Assembly: GCA_963277665.1 (NCBI GenBank)
Contig: OY728122.1
Location: forward strand, 2,121,350,024 to 2,121,414,023
Reading direction: 5' to 3'
Length of the DNA stretch: 64,000 nt
DNA from: Viscum album
Taxonomy: Eukaryota > Streptophyta > Magnoliopsida > Santalales > Viscaceae
Of this stretch, positions 11,810-23,490 are shown piece after piece. How positions within the stretch are numbered: the first letter of the stretch is position 1; every line of letters starts with the position of its first letter. Both the position numbers and the translations under genes were made by a program. The notes beneath the pieces were generated by a model. It was not told the DNA's origin. It was given only the letters and a program-made list of their open reading frames with translations, and made no database searches.

Positions 11810-12510
11810 TAACGGGCCTGACCCGTCATGCTCGGTGGGCTGGCGGGTCGGCCAGTCCTGGCTCGGTTGGTCCGACCCAGCTAAGGGTTTGGCCCGACCC
11901 AAAAATGTACGGCCCACCCCGGTGGGGCTCGGCCCAGCCCGTGGTAGGCGGCTCGGCCCAGGCAAGGGCGTGGCCCGACGCGGTGGGGCGAGACCCGTCC
12001 AAGCGGGGCGCGGCCTGACCAGGTGGGGCGTGACCCAGCCCGGTGGGGCGCAGCCCGGCCCTGTGGGGCGTGGCCCAGCCCTCGGATGGAGCATCCTGGC
12101 CCGGCTGCGTGCAGCGGGATATGGCTCGGCCCGGAAGGCCGCGCGGCTCGGCCTAGGTGGCCGAGCGATGCGGGGGGCGTGGCCCCCTAGTTTTAAGAGT
12201 CTGCGGCGCCGAGCGGCGTCGCCCACCCTTCCAGCTGGCTGAAGCCGACCTGTCTTTCCGGTACGAGCGGCCCGCATAGGCGGGCCACAGTTCCTTCAGC
12301 ACGGCGCCCTCCTAGAGCCGAAGGTCATCCCAGCCCAGAAGGCCACCTTCCAGGCGGTTTGTCCGCCAAGCGGCCTACGGAACGCGGGCCGCGGTCTTCC
12401 GCAGCACCGCGCCAGGGGGTGCCGCGGTTCCACCAGCCCAGCCGGCTTCAATCGGCCAGTTATTCTCCGGCTGAGCAGCCCGTGGTTGTGGGCCGTTGTT
12501 CTTCCGCACG
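11810..12510 (-). repeat. GC-rich block with a 20-bp minisatellite in the left LTR of B
   Basis: A very GC-rich stretch stands out in AT-rich surroundings. At about 11915-12085 there are about six units of GTGGGGCGYGGCCCRGCCCG. Long Pro/Ala/Arg-rich frames on both strands come from base composition and are not genes. The right LTR has the same block at 19860-20480, but with fewer minisatellite units. Confidence 0.85.
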
Positions 12511-12698
12511 CGGCTGGCATGCAGCCACCGCCTCTTTCGTTTCCACCTCTTCCAACACGCCTCTATCGCGAATAATAATTAGGAAAACATCGGAGGGTCG
12601 TCGGGTCGTGTTCCTTCGGCTCGTGCCCTCTGTGTTAGGTGGCATGATTTGGCCAAAGTTATTCCAGAGAATTAAACACAAACGAGATAATTTATTCA

Positions 12699-12711
12699 CT
12701 TATAAATTATA
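12699..12711 (-). promoter_or_regulatory. Candidate TATA box of LTR B
   Basis: The minus strand reads TATAATTTATAAG, about 950 bp into the LTR. The right LTR keeps it at about 20,550. It lies just upstream of the GC-rich block and the hairpin array. Placement is by motif only. Confidence 0.35.
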
Positions 12712-13658
12712 CGAAACCCCTACCTCGAAATAAGGTTCGCGGTAGCCGGGCGTCGAGGAAGATGGTGTTGCGGGGAGACGGCGTCAACTCATTGATGTCG
12801 GGGAAGAAGGAAATGAGGATGGCACGTCGTCAGTGTTCCATGGGGGTGACTCCTTCTCTTTTCACTTGGCCGAAGATCGAAGGAGATGATCGTCGTTCTT
12901 TGGAGGTTCTTCATTGGAAGGACGGTGTTCTTCGTTGAAGAGAGGAACTCCTTCTAATTCTCAAGAGCTCTCCCAAAATCCTCTCAACACATAGAGTGCC
13001 AAAATAAAATAATATCTAAGGCTATTATTTTATTCACACATGATTTTTTCTAAATTCAAACACATTAATTATTTAATTGAAGGATTCAATTCATTAATTA
13101 AAAGTGTTGCAAAAAATTAATGGGAGAGGGGAAAGTAAAGAGATCACATAATTAATGGGAGTGTTGTCATATTAAACAAGGGGGCTTTATGGGAGTTAAG
13201 GGGAGTAATGGGGAGATGAATGGTTTAGGGCACATGTGGGTCCCACCACACTAAATCCTCTAATGGGAGGTTATGTGGGTGTGGGTCCCACCTCTAACTC
13301 CCCTTTGGAGGAAATAACTAACATCCATAAATAAAATTTTGTTCTACAAATTTTATTTATTTTATTCTAAATCCCCAAATATTAACTCTCAACCTACATA
13401 AAATGAAACTGCGGTAAAGGTCCCCTTAAGCGAATACCAGTGCTGCGAGTTCATTGGTGTATTCATATTTAAATACCAATAACCGGTTCAAAATATATAA
13501 AAACCCACACGTACGTTTAATGAACGTACCTGAACAAAACATCAGAACTTGATTCTAGGCACACTGGGCCTCAGAATCAAGTTCCGTCAGAAACCAAAGA
13601 CTCGTAATATTCCAATTTATTTAAGAAAAAAAATTCCTTGAAATTTTGGGTCTTTACA

Positions 13659-13673
13659 TTACTCCCACCTCAG
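13659..13673 (-). other. Polypurine tract of element B
   Basis: The minus strand reads CTGAGGTGGGAGTAA directly before the 3' LTR start TGTAAAG. Confidence 0.8.
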
Positions 13674-13699
13674 GCCTTTACGTCTCCGTAAAGTTACAA

Positions 13700-14040
13700 C
13701 ACACACTAGGGAAACAAATGGGGGTACTGTACACGCATCTGAGCCTCCCGCTCCCAAGTGCTCTCCTGGATGTTCTCATGCTCCCAGCGAATGCGCACCA
13801 GAGGAATCGACCGTCCACGTAGGACCCATTCCTATCCATCATCGATCTCCACTAGGACCTCTGTACATGTCACCCCATCACCGAGGTCCAGTTCCCCATA
13901 ATCGATGATGTGTGATAGGTCGTGCACGTATCTTCTCAACTGAGATACCTGGAAGACATCACGCACTCGGTGCAACTGAGGTGGAAGCTCCAGGTGGTAA
14001 GACACATTGCCTACTCTGCTAAGGACCAAGAAAGGTCTGA
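13700..14040 (-). pseudogene. Element B: integrase C-terminus and chromodomain
   Basis: The frame at 13832-14029 reads the post-GPY part of the integrase tail (VSYHLELPPQLHRVRDVFQVS, with QLRRYV). After one TAG it continues as a chromodomain (RSIPLVRIRWEHENIQESTW, then EREAQMRVQYPHLF). The aromatic and WERE residues place it in the type II chromodomain group of Tekay-like elements. This domain is thought to guide integration towards heterochromatin. Confidence 0.88.
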
Positions 14041-15105
14041 TAAATCATGTGGATAACTTGTCTCCCCATCCAAATCTCCATATACCCCGTTGAAGTGAGA
14101 CCCATCAGAATACGTGGTCGCCATCCTCGAACTCCAGTGGTCTCCATTTCCTATCAACATAGGACTTCTGTCTACTCTGTGTAGTCTTCATCTACTCTTG
14201 GATGATCAGCACCTTCTCCATCGTATCCTGAACCGTCTCTGGTCCTACAAGTGCTGACTCCCTAGGGTCAGTCCAGCATAGAGGTGATTTGCATGGTCGG
14301 TCGTATAGTGCCTCGTATGGTTCCATCCCGATGGTGGATTGGTAGCTGTTGTTGTACGCAAACTCCACCAAGGGTAGGTGATCCTCCCAACAATGACCAA
14401 AGTCGAGAACACATGCACAGAGCATGTCCTCGAGAGTCTGAATATTCCTCTCAGTTTGACCGTCCGTATGAGGATGGAAGGCGATACTCAGACGTAGCTT
14501 CATCCCAAAAGCCTCCTGTAACCCCTTGCATAGCCGAGAAGTGAAACAAGCATCTCGATCGGAGACGATTGTCAATGGAACACCATGAAACCGTACGATC
14601 TCCCGAATGTAGAGGCGTCCCAAGCTCTCTACTGAGCCCTGGTCTATGATCGATAGGAATTGGGCCGACATGGTGTGTCGGTCGACGATCACCCAGATAG
14701 AGTCATGTCCTCTGGATGTATATGGAAGCCCTATCACGAAATCCATGGATATCCCATCCCACTTCCACTATGGGACCTCTAAGGGTTGTACCAAGCCTAC
14801 TAGTACCTGGTGCTTCGCCTTCACTTGCTGACAAGTGAGGCATCGTGAAATGAACTATGCTACAGCCTTCTTCATACCCGGCCACCAGTGTTGTCGTCTG
14901 AGGTCCTGATACATCTTATCCACTCCTAGATATACTGCTAGAGGGGAAGTGTGGAACTCCCTTAGCACATCCTCCTGTAGTGAAACTAGTACCATGGTAT
15001 GTCCCCTGAAGAGGATGACGTGCTGCCCTCCTTCTGAAAATCCATCAGGTTCCTGCCCTGAGGATATCTGAGAACGTCGCATCTCACATTCATCGTCCCC
15101 ACGCT
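14041..15105 (-). pseudogene. Element B: integrase zinc-binding domain and core
   Basis: The HHCC domain lies at about 14830-14975. The first His is in EFHTS. The second His seems to be Tyr (AVYLGVDKM). The Cys pair is in SRCLTCQQ, after an in-frame TAG. The core frame at 14192-14746 is open for 184 codons and keeps the catalytic triad: Asp in VIVDRHT, Asp in IVSDRDACF and Glu in GQTERNIQTLEDML. This is the longest well-preserved catalytic domain in the window, although the flanks are broken. Confidence 0.9.
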
Positions 15106-16640
15106 GTGCCTCTCTGACTCACTGAAGGAGTGGAGGAGTGACTGTGAGAAACTGAAGAAAGGTTGCTCCATCTCTATCAACAAAGGATATTTGCAATGCG
15201 GATAGATGCTCTGTCACCTCTCCTAGTAGCTGAATGCTTGATCTCTTGCTGAGAGCATCAGCTACAATGTTCCCCATCCCAGGAGTATAGACTATCTCAA
15301 TGTCATATTCCTGGAGGAACTCAATCCATCGCCATTGTCTCATGTTCAGGTCCTTCTGGGAGAAGATATAACTAAGACTCTCGTGAGAAGAGTATACTGT
15401 AAAGCGCTCACCCATCAAATAGTGCCACAACATTATCAAGGTGAAGACCACTGCTGCTAACTCCAGGTCATGGGTAACATAGTTCTGCTCATGTTGTCTC
15501 AGCTGATGAGAACCATAAGTGATCATTGCTCGCTCCTGCATCAGGATACACCCTATTATGGTCCTAGATGCATCCCAGTAAACGACGTACCCTACGCCCT
15601 CCTCCGGTATCCTCAAGATGGGCACATTGGTCAATCTCTGCCTCATCTCCTGGAAGCACTGCTGACATCTCTTTGACCATACGAAGGGTTTCCCCTTCTT
15701 CTTCAAGGCTGAAAGAGGTGTTGAAACTTTAGATAAGTCTGGAAAAAATATCTGATAGTATCCAGCCAGACCCTGGAAACTCCGCACCTCCGTTATACTC
15801 TTGGGTGGCTCCCAAGCAAGCATTGCCTCAATCTTCGCTGGATCCACTATTACTCCTGCCTCCGAGATGACGTGTCCCAAGAAGTGAACCTCTCGAATCC
15901 AAAACAGGAACTTCAAGAGCTTACCATAAAGATAGTGGTCTCGGGGTGTATCCAGTACAAACCACAAGTGGTAGGCATGCTCCTCCTCAGTTGTCGAGTA
16001 AATAAATATCCTGTTGATGAAAACTATGAAAAATTGATTGAGGTAAGGCTGGAAGATCCTGTTCATGAGACTCATGAACACTGCTAGAGTGTTGGTTACA
16101 TAGAAGGGAATAACCAAGAACTCGTAGTGGCCATACCGACACCTGAACGCCGTCTTCTGCACATCCTCATCTTGAACTCTGAGAAGGTGATAGACTGACC
16201 TGAGGTCTATCTTTGAGAACCATCATGCTCCCTTGAGCCGATCAAAGAGGTCTTCAATCCTCGAGAGTGGGTACTTGGTCTTCACGATCACCTAATTCAG
16301 GCAACGGTAGTCAACACATAGTCGCAATATTCCATCCACCTTCTTGGCAAACAAAATCGGAGAAGCCCAGGGGGAAACACTGGGTCAGATGAATCCCTTC
16401 CCCTGTAAGTCCTCCAACTATACCTGTAGCTCATGAAGCTTAGCGGGATCCATCCGATATGATGGAGTAGATATCAGTGTTGTCACGTGGTACAAGTAAA
16501 TGTAGAAGTCTACCTCTCTACGAGGAGGTAGTATTGGAATGTCGTTAGGAAAAAAGTACACAAATAGATCCACCACAACAGGGAATCTCAGACTCTGCAC
16601 ATCAACTACTCCATAGATGAGACTAGCCAACTGATGTGTG
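15106..16640 (-). pseudogene. Element B: reverse transcriptase and RNase H
   Basis: RT starts near 16450 (YRMDPAKLHELQV). The first catalytic Asp is kept ([11 protein letters not shown]). A 347-codon open frame at 15119-16162 carries the RT palm, thumb and RNase H. The catalytic pair is lost: the normal F-x-D-D box reads FINRIF at 16010-16015 (AAC AGG). RNase H keeps WDAS, HDLELAA and [11 protein letters not shown], but the Asp of the TDHKSL box is Ser (YSSHESL). Confidence 0.92.
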
Positions 16641-17056
16641 ATTGGCTGCCCTCTCCTTTGCGAAAGTCTATCCTATGCTTCAAAGGATCCCTTCTCATCG
16701 GTGAAGGTGAACCTGCTCCCATCTGTGCGGATACACTGCACCTTTCTCCAAATGTAGTCAATCTAAGCATGGACTGTAGACAACCAGTACATACCCAAGA
16801 TGATGTCATATGGCCTCAACGCTGTTATAAGAAGATCCCATCCGAAGCTCTCGCCTCCTAGAGTATTCTCACACTGCCGGCACTAGTTTGTAATCATCGA
16901 GTCTGCTCCTGTAGGAGTCTCTAGCTGTAAGGATCAAGCAAACGGGTCCGTCGGAATCTCCGAGCTCCGAACAAGGGAAGAAGAAATAAAATAATGACTC
17001 TCTCATGTTTCTATAATTACAACAAAAAGGGTGGAGTAGACACATATAGTACCTCA
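16641..17056 (-). pseudogene. Element B: protease region and RT linker (strongly decayed)
   Basis: The linker landmark ILGM.WL is recognisable across a frame break near 16,800 (ILGMYWLSTVHA). I cannot find the Asp-Ser-Gly active site between it and gag. Several stops and frame changes are present. Confidence 0.6.
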
Positions 17057-18215
17057 AATAATCTTAGGTGTGTCGTGGTCGTAGGCCTCAACTGCCTGGA
17101 GCTGAGCCTGTCCCTGTCTGCCAGCTCCTTGTGGTTGGGGTGGTCCTCCTGGTGGTTGTGGTGGTAGAGCCATGATACATCGTCCACCACCAGCTGCTCA
17201 GCCAGCTCTTCTGCCTCGTCTGCCAGCTCTCGGTGGACCACCACGGTCAAACCTCTACCTCTTCCTGGGAGGTCCCTCTACTGTCTGTTGCTTGTCTGCA
17301 TAGTGGGTCAGGTAGTCCCAAGCCATGTGACTTGCCAGCCGCATGCATAGCACTACCTTCTCCTCATATAGGTGGATCTCTTTCGTGTTCCCCACACAAC
17401 AGAACTTGTATCCTGAGGTCGTCCACCTGATGGCCTAGTCCCCTTGGACCTCTGAGACATCTGTCTAATGCTGGCTATAGAAGACTCTGCTACGTGTCGC
17501 CCTATGGTGGGTCTCATCACTAGTGAATGCTCAGCGAGAAAGATCTGCAATAGAAGAGCTCTCTCCAGCACCCATGCTTGTGTCGGGATGCTGAGGGGAA
17601 TTTTCGCAGCTCTGATATCATGCCTGAGTCCCTGCTCGAAGGTCTGGGCCCTGAAGAATGTTCCTCGTACAATATCCATGGAGTACCATGAGTGGTCAGT
17701 AAACCTCACTGAGTACTGAGCTACTATCATGCTTCCCTTCTGCAGATTAAGTAACTCCTAGATCCACACCGCACAAAGGGTGGAAGGAACTAATTCTGAG
17801 TGGAAGACACTCTCAAAATTTGTCCAAAGTAGGGATGCCTCATCGTGCACCTGGAGCATCAAGCTCCACCATCTACCTACTGTTGCGTGCAGGAGACTCG
17901 CAATAAGGATCACCATAAGATCAGCTGGTGTCCCTAATAATCTGAAAACCCTGACAACAGCCTCCAACCAATATTTTGCTGCCTGTGGGTCTATCTCTCC
18001 GTGGAACCTTGGAAGCCTCTATCTCTGAAACTCATGAAACGCACTCAGGCGGAATGCACTCTCTCCCACTGGGGCAGGTGGTATCGGTGGCTCAGCGAGT
18101 AGTGGTACCGTGGATCCTCTGTTATAATGGGGCTCTCCACCGAGGTCTCGTTTCTTGGTGGGCTGCCATCTCATACGTAACTTAGAACCCTAGCTGGATA
18201 CCTTCATGGGGCCAT
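17057..18215 (-). pseudogene. Element B: gag
   Basis: The start is taken as the ATG at 18215, at the same place as in D; a stop follows after three codons. The Retrotrans_gag domain is in two open pieces. The first, 17758-17967, has WLEAVVRVFRLLGTPADLM and ATVGRWWSLMLQVH. The second, 17353-17730, has QYSVRFTDHSWYS, FEQGLRHDIRAAKIPL and the coiled SIPTQAWVLERALLLQI. A Cys/His zinc-knuckle remnant may lie at 17330-17420 but is too decayed to assign residues. A basic, Gln/Arg-rich tail follows to about 17060. Confidence 0.85.
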
Positions 18216-18483
18216 CCTGAAAATAAACAGGTGCTCCACGGTCAAACAGTATACCTGTTGAGCTAACATAAAGTAATCACAAAGAAAACATTTGAAACAC
18301 ACATGGAATCAATGTTTTCGTGCACTGAGTCAGAAATCAGAGGTCGGGGTCCTAGTGTATGGATACATAGGCCGTCAAACCAACACTGGACTCCCTGGAA
18401 TGAAAACCACACTCAATACTCTTAACACTATTGCTTCAAAAAAATGAATGATGAGAGTCCTGAGTTCTGCGGTAGAGCCAACT

Positions 18484-18495
18484 CCTCTAATACCA
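18484..18495 (-). other. Primer-binding site of element B
   Basis: The minus strand reads TGGTATTAGAGG, one base from the initiator-Met tRNA complement, three bases inside the 5' LTR. Confidence 0.9.
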
Positions 18496-19294
18496 ATTTG
18501 TCATGACCCGTCATTAGGGCCCGTGCCGTGACTACCCCAAGCCCGCCTTCAATAAGCAAGGGGCTGGAGACTAGCACCAAAGGCGTAAATCCAGATAAAA
18601 AGGGAAGGCATTGCCTTTATTAAAGTAAACAAACACAATAGAGTACGCAAAAAAAGTAAACACTAAGTAAAACTGAGTACAAAAGTAAGTGCTGGAAAGT
18701 AAATGGGCTAGTATACAAACTCAACTGTAAAGTATGATACAACTGAAAGCTAGTAAAAATGCAGTAAAGTAAAGCAGCAACCACTGAGTCATCCTCTGGT
18801 AATCCCACCTAAAGGGTGGGTACAAATGGCTCCTCAGCACCTTAGGTCTGACCATATGCACCGTGTATGTCTCACCACTTGGTCCACCTCTGGGTACCAT
18901 CCTGCTCCACAAGACTCCACCTCGATCAGTGTTGTCAGTCGTATACATCCAACACAACATAGTGCAGGCGTAGCCCATGTAGGGGTGAGTATATGATACT
19001 CAGTAGGGACCCCGAGACTCCCACAGGTCTCCCAGAATCCATGAAGGATAAACCAAAAAGGAAGTATACAATAACTAAGTATCAAACAAATCTACTTAGG
19101 TATATAACCATACATATACCTAAGTTATCAATCACGGTTTGGCCCCAACTCTCGAGCCCAAGAACATCCCAATCCACACAGGAAAGAAAGTCAATTACAT
19201 CGATGATAATGATTTAATTTCAAGACTCATCTCACATAGGTATACATATTTCATATAGAGATAGAGATGATCAGATGTAGTCACTGATTCATCG

Positions 19295-19510
19295 TCGCCT
19301 TTGAACCCACGGAGAATTCCAGTATAGTTGTCGTCGATGCCGAACCCACAGAGGATTCCAGTATAGTGGTCATCCCTTCCAAACCCATGGAGGATTCCAG
19401 TACAGTTGTCATCGCTGTCGAACCCCCAGAGGATTCCAGTACAGTTGTCGTCCCTGACGAACCGATGGAGGATTCCAGTACAGTTTTCGTCGCAGTCGCA
19501 GCCAGCTCTA
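19295..19510 (-). repeat. 39-bp tandem hairpin array, right LTR of B
   Basis: Five units are marked by GAACCC-(5)-GGATTCC at about 19301, 19339, 19377, 19417 and 19457. The stem survives in at least two (19339 and 19417). Loop bases vary more than stem bases. Confidence 0.87.
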
Positions 19511-19859
19511 GGGTTCCCGCAAACAGCATGCTTGATTCTGGGAGATTTCGTTCCTCTAGCAAAGGGGTTGATACATCAAATATCACAAAGTCTATAGTTT
19601 ATTAATCCAAATGTTCTGTCTCGTCAAAAGAAACCCAACGCGACAGACGGCGTGTCAACCAGATTCCCGGTTTGAGAGTTATTGGTTTTTCCATTCCAGG
19701 GGCCCAATTGGAAATATGCTCGTTCCAAACCCGGTCATTTTCCAAAGTTGTCAAAAACTCTCTTAGATTATCGTAAAAGGACCACCTCGTCGCAAGGGTC
19801 CCAGTTCCACAGAAGGCACGTCGATCGGACGCACGGCCGTGAACTTATTCACATTTTAG

Positions 19860-20480
19860 TGAAAAGGGCCCGGACCATCATGCTCGGTGGGCTGGCGGGT
19901 TGGCCCATCCTGACTCGGCGGGTCCGACCCGGCTAAGGGGTTGGCCCGGTTCGAAAATGCGTGGCCCGGCCTGATGGGGCTCACCCAGGCCCGTGGAAGG
20001 CGGCCCGAACTGCGCAAGGGTGTTGCCCGACGCGGTGGTGCGCGGCCCGACGGGCCGAGCGGCTTGGCCCGGGTGGCCGAGCGATGTCGGCCCCCCTAGT
20101 TTTCCGAACCGGCCGAAGACGGCCGGTCTTCCCGGCGCGACCAAACCACATGGCTGGTCTGCGGTTCCTTCAGTGTGGTACACTTATGGAACCGTGGGTC
20201 TTCCTAGCCCGGTCGGCTGCCTGCCGGCCAGTTCTTCTATCGAGCCACCCACAGAACGCAGGCCCCAGTCTTCCGCAGCACAACGCCAGGGGTGCTGTGG
20301 TTCCACTAGCCCGGCCGGCTTCAGCCAGCCAATTCTTCTTCATACAAATGGCCCGCAGTTCTTCTGCACACGGCCGCCACCTCGTTCATCGCTGCCTCTT
20401 CCAATGCGCCTCTATCGCGAATAAAAATCAGGAAAACAGCAGAGGGTCTTCGGGCCGTGTTCGTTCGGCCTGCGCCCTCC
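19860..20480 (-). repeat. GC-rich block, right LTR of B
   Basis: This is homologous to 11810-12510 but shorter in the minisatellite part. Long chance frames here are rejected as genes. Confidence 0.8.
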
Positions 20481-21511
20481 GCGTTAGGCGGTATCATTTG
20501 GCAGAAGTTATTCTATAGAATTAAACACAAACAAGATAATATATTCCCTTATAAATTATACGAAACCCCTACCTTGAAATAAGGTTCGCGGTAGTTGGGC
20601 GTCGTGGAAGACGGCGTCGCAGGGAGACGGCGTAAACTCATTGATGTCACAGAAGAAGGATCCGAGGATGGCACGTCATCGACGTTCCATGTAGGTGGAT
20701 CCTTCTCCTTTGGCTTGGCTGAATATCAAAGGAGATGATCATCGTTCTTCGATGGTTCTTCGTTGGAAGGACAGTTTCCTTCATTGAAGAGAGGAACTCC
20801 TTCTTCTAATTTTCAAGAGCTCCCCCAAAATCCTCTCAACACGACGTGTGCCAAAATAAAATAATAGCTAAGGCTATTATTTTATTCACACATGATTTTT
20901 TTTTAAATTAAAACACTTTAAATAATTAATTCAAAGATTCAATTCATTAATTACATGTTTTGGAAAAAATTAATTGGAGAGGGGAAAGTAAAGAGATCAC
21001 ATAATTAATGGGAGAGTTGTCAAATTAAACAAGGGGGTTTAGGGGAGTTAAAGGGAGTTATGGGGAGATGAAAGGTTTAGGGAATGTGTGGGTCCCGACA
21101 CACTAAATCCTCTCATTGGAGGTTATGTGGGTCTGGCCCCCACCTCTAACTACCCTTGGGAGGAAATAACTAACATCTATAAATAAAATTGAGTTCTAAA
21201 AATTTAATTTATTTATTCTAAATCCTGAAATATTAACTCTCAACCCGCATAAAACACAACTACAGTAATGGTCCCCTTAAACAAATATTAGCGCTGCGAG
21301 TTCATCGGTCTACTCGGATTTCAATTCCATGCACCAGTTCAAAAGATAGAAAAACTCGCACGTACGTTTACTGAATGTACCCCAACAAAACTTCAAAACT
21401 TGATTCTGGGCGCACCAGGCCTCGGAATCAAGTGCCGTCAGAAACCACAGACTCGTAAAATTCCAAAGTATTTAAGAAAATGGAATTTCCTTTAAATTAC
21501 ATGTCTTTACA

Positions 21512-21516
21512 AAAGA
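21512..21516. repeat. Target-site duplication of element B, right copy (AAAGA)
   Basis: Identical to 10406-10410. Confidence 0.95.
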
Positions 21517-22290
21517 ATATTTTTGAAAAATCTAAAAATTTGGTAATAGGTAGCTGACCAGTAATGATATTTTTTATTTTCAATATTTTGGGACATTATG
21601 ATGATGTCTCTATGAAATTATTTACATAGGGCCGAAATCATCAAGACAGAAAGCATAATGGTTTGGAATAAGATTTTTATTCTACTATAGTAGATAGTGA
21701 GAATCCTAATAAAGCATCAAAATTTATGTTTCATAGTCATTTGAATTATTACAATTCCATTTTTTATACCATATCACTATAGTCTATAATTTTTAATAAA
21801 TTTTTTCACGTAAAATTTGAAAATCATCTCTTTATGAGACGATACAACTTTTTATGAAAACCCCAGGTGGTAATATTAAGGTATATATGATTTATAGGAA
21901 TCATCCTATTTTTTTAGCAGGATTGTTTTCACAGAAAATCATGTTTAATTTTCCTTAGTATAGATTTATGTTATTTTGGGTATGGATTTGATTTTAGTTT
22001 GTCAATTTATGATATATTCTTTATCAATGAATGTTTTATTCAATGATTACATACCTTTTATAACTGACTAAGATGCTATTATATTGATTATAGATGACTG
22101 TGTATGTTATATAGATCATATTGTTTAGAAGAAACAAAACATCTAAAATTGTTGATGTTATAGTAGTGAATTAATTTAAGAATATATTTACTAATTATTT
22201 TTTAGTGCCATTCCTAATTTGGTTGTTTTGTTTACTATTTACTTAGAGATTGATTCTATACCTATTTTAAATTATCCTTATTGAATGGAT
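21517..22290 (+). pseudogene. Element F: gag end and protease region (barely readable)
   Basis: Position between the gag domain (9737-9982) and RT (from 22,291) makes this the gag tail and protease of F. I see no zinc knuckle or protease active site that I would defend. The distance from primer-binding site to RT, with B removed, is about 1.8 kb; in element G it is about 1.5 kb. Confidence 0.45.
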
Positions 22291-23490
22291 GAAGTAGATA
22301 TTTTTTAATTGAAAAATAAGTTATCGAATTTTTTAGATAAAGGATTAATTTATCCATGAAATTCACTATATCATGCCCTAGTTTGTTAGTTAAATAGGAA
22401 TATGGTTTAATGAGACAACGCATTGATTCCAGATCCATACATTATGTCACTATTAAGTAAATGTATCCTTTGGATCATATCAATTATTTATTTGATCGTA
22501 TCGATGGTGAAATTAATTTTATTAAGATTAATCTCAAGGCATGATGTCATTAGTTGACAGTGAATATGAATGTTATTTTGAAGATTTTATTGTAGACTAG
22601 ATACAGTCATCGTGAGTTTTTATTTATGACCTTTGGGTTATCTAATGAACCAGTTATAATTAAAAACCTTGTTAATATATTTTCCCTATGTTCATTGAAA
22701 GGATTTTTGTGTGTGTTTATATATGAAATATTTGTATATTCTAAAAGTCAAGAAGATAATTATTGAAACTTATAGATTATTTGTAAAAGAATAGAATAAA
22801 TGAAACTATATAGATATTTTAGTTAGTGATTATTTTGGTTTCAAAACAAATTATTTCCCTTTAAGACTTTTTTTAATAGATGACATAACTATTGAAACTA
22901 ATAATTTTTTTAAAAAATGGACATGGCCTAAATGTTTTATCTAGATTTGTTGTTTACTTTGATTTGATGGTTACTACTTATGTATTCTTGAATCAATTTC
23001 TATTTTTTCCATCCAATTGAAAAAATTAACTCAAAAAATAAATAAATTCATATAGATGAAAGAATGTAATTATTGGTTTCAAGAACTAAAAATACGATTA
23101 GTGAATTCTCTAGTTCTAGAAATTCCCTCTAGAAATGAACAATTTTTTCTCTATTGTAATTTTTAATTGATAAAACATAGCTGTGTTCTCTTTTAGAATG
23201 ATAAATAAATTTCCCACTCTTATTGTAAATAGAATCCTCATGAGTTAAATAATCGTATAGAAGATCTAAAAGTTTCTATTATGGTTCAAAGAATAAAAAT
23301 TTGCTGGAATAATTTATTTGGTGTAAATCATGAAATATATACTAATGATAAAAGTTTTAATTATATATTCACTTTGAAATATTCGAACATGGGGTAAAGA
23401 AAATGGATGGGACTAATTAATGATCAATACCACATGATTCAATTCCATCTTAGAGCATCATACAATGTGGAAGATTATTTTTTTTAGAAA
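22291..23490 (+). pseudogene. Element F: reverse transcriptase and RNase H (strongly decayed)
   Basis: RT motifs in order are LDKGLIYPWNSLYHALV (22330-22385), IHYVTIK and MYPLDHINYLFDRIDGEINF (22438-22515), IKINLKA at the first catalytic Asp (now Asn), then TRYSHREFLFMTFGLSNEP (22600-22652). The YxDD box reads FIYEIFVYS (22715-22745), so both Asp residues are gone. A stop or frame break occurs about every 20-40 codons. The RNase H part can be placed only by position. Confidence 0.78.

Larger units (their letters stand above)
10411..13658 (-). repeat. Element B: 3' LTR
   Basis: In plus reading it runs from TGTCACGACCC to GGGTCTTTACA. It contains a 39-bp hairpin array (11205-11460), a GC-rich block (11810-12510) and an AT-rich U3 end (13000-13650). 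Confidence 0.95.
10411..21511 (-). mobile_element. Element B: complete Ty3/gypsy chromovirus (Tekay/Del-like)
   Basis: This is an 11.1 kb element in minus orientation with a perfect 5-bp target duplication, two LTRs, a primer-binding site, a polypurine tract, and gag, protease, RT, RNase H, integrase and chromodomain in Ty3 order. The LTRs differ at many sites and in length (3248 and 3013 bp), so the insertion is not recent. Several stops and frameshifts break the polyprotein, and the RT active site is destroyed. It is inserted in F between the gag domain and RT. Confidence 0.95.
18499..21511 (-). repeat. Element B: 5' LTR
   Basis: In plus reading it runs from TGTCATGACCC to GTCTTTACA. It pairs with 10411-13658 and has the same order of AT-rich U3, GC-rich block and 39-bp array. 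The target duplication follows at 21512. Confidence 0.95.

Noticed and set aside
11711..12277. A 188-codon frame (minus) and a 151-codon frame (plus) over the same GC-rich block
   Set aside because: Rich in Pro, Ala, Gly and Arg on both strands, and made of the 20-bp minisatellite inside an LTR. This is stop-codon scarcity in GC-rich DNA, not a gene.
19961..20518. A 185-codon frame and an overlapping 143-codon frame (plus)
   Set aside because: GC-rich block of the right LTR of B; not kept in frame in the left LTR.
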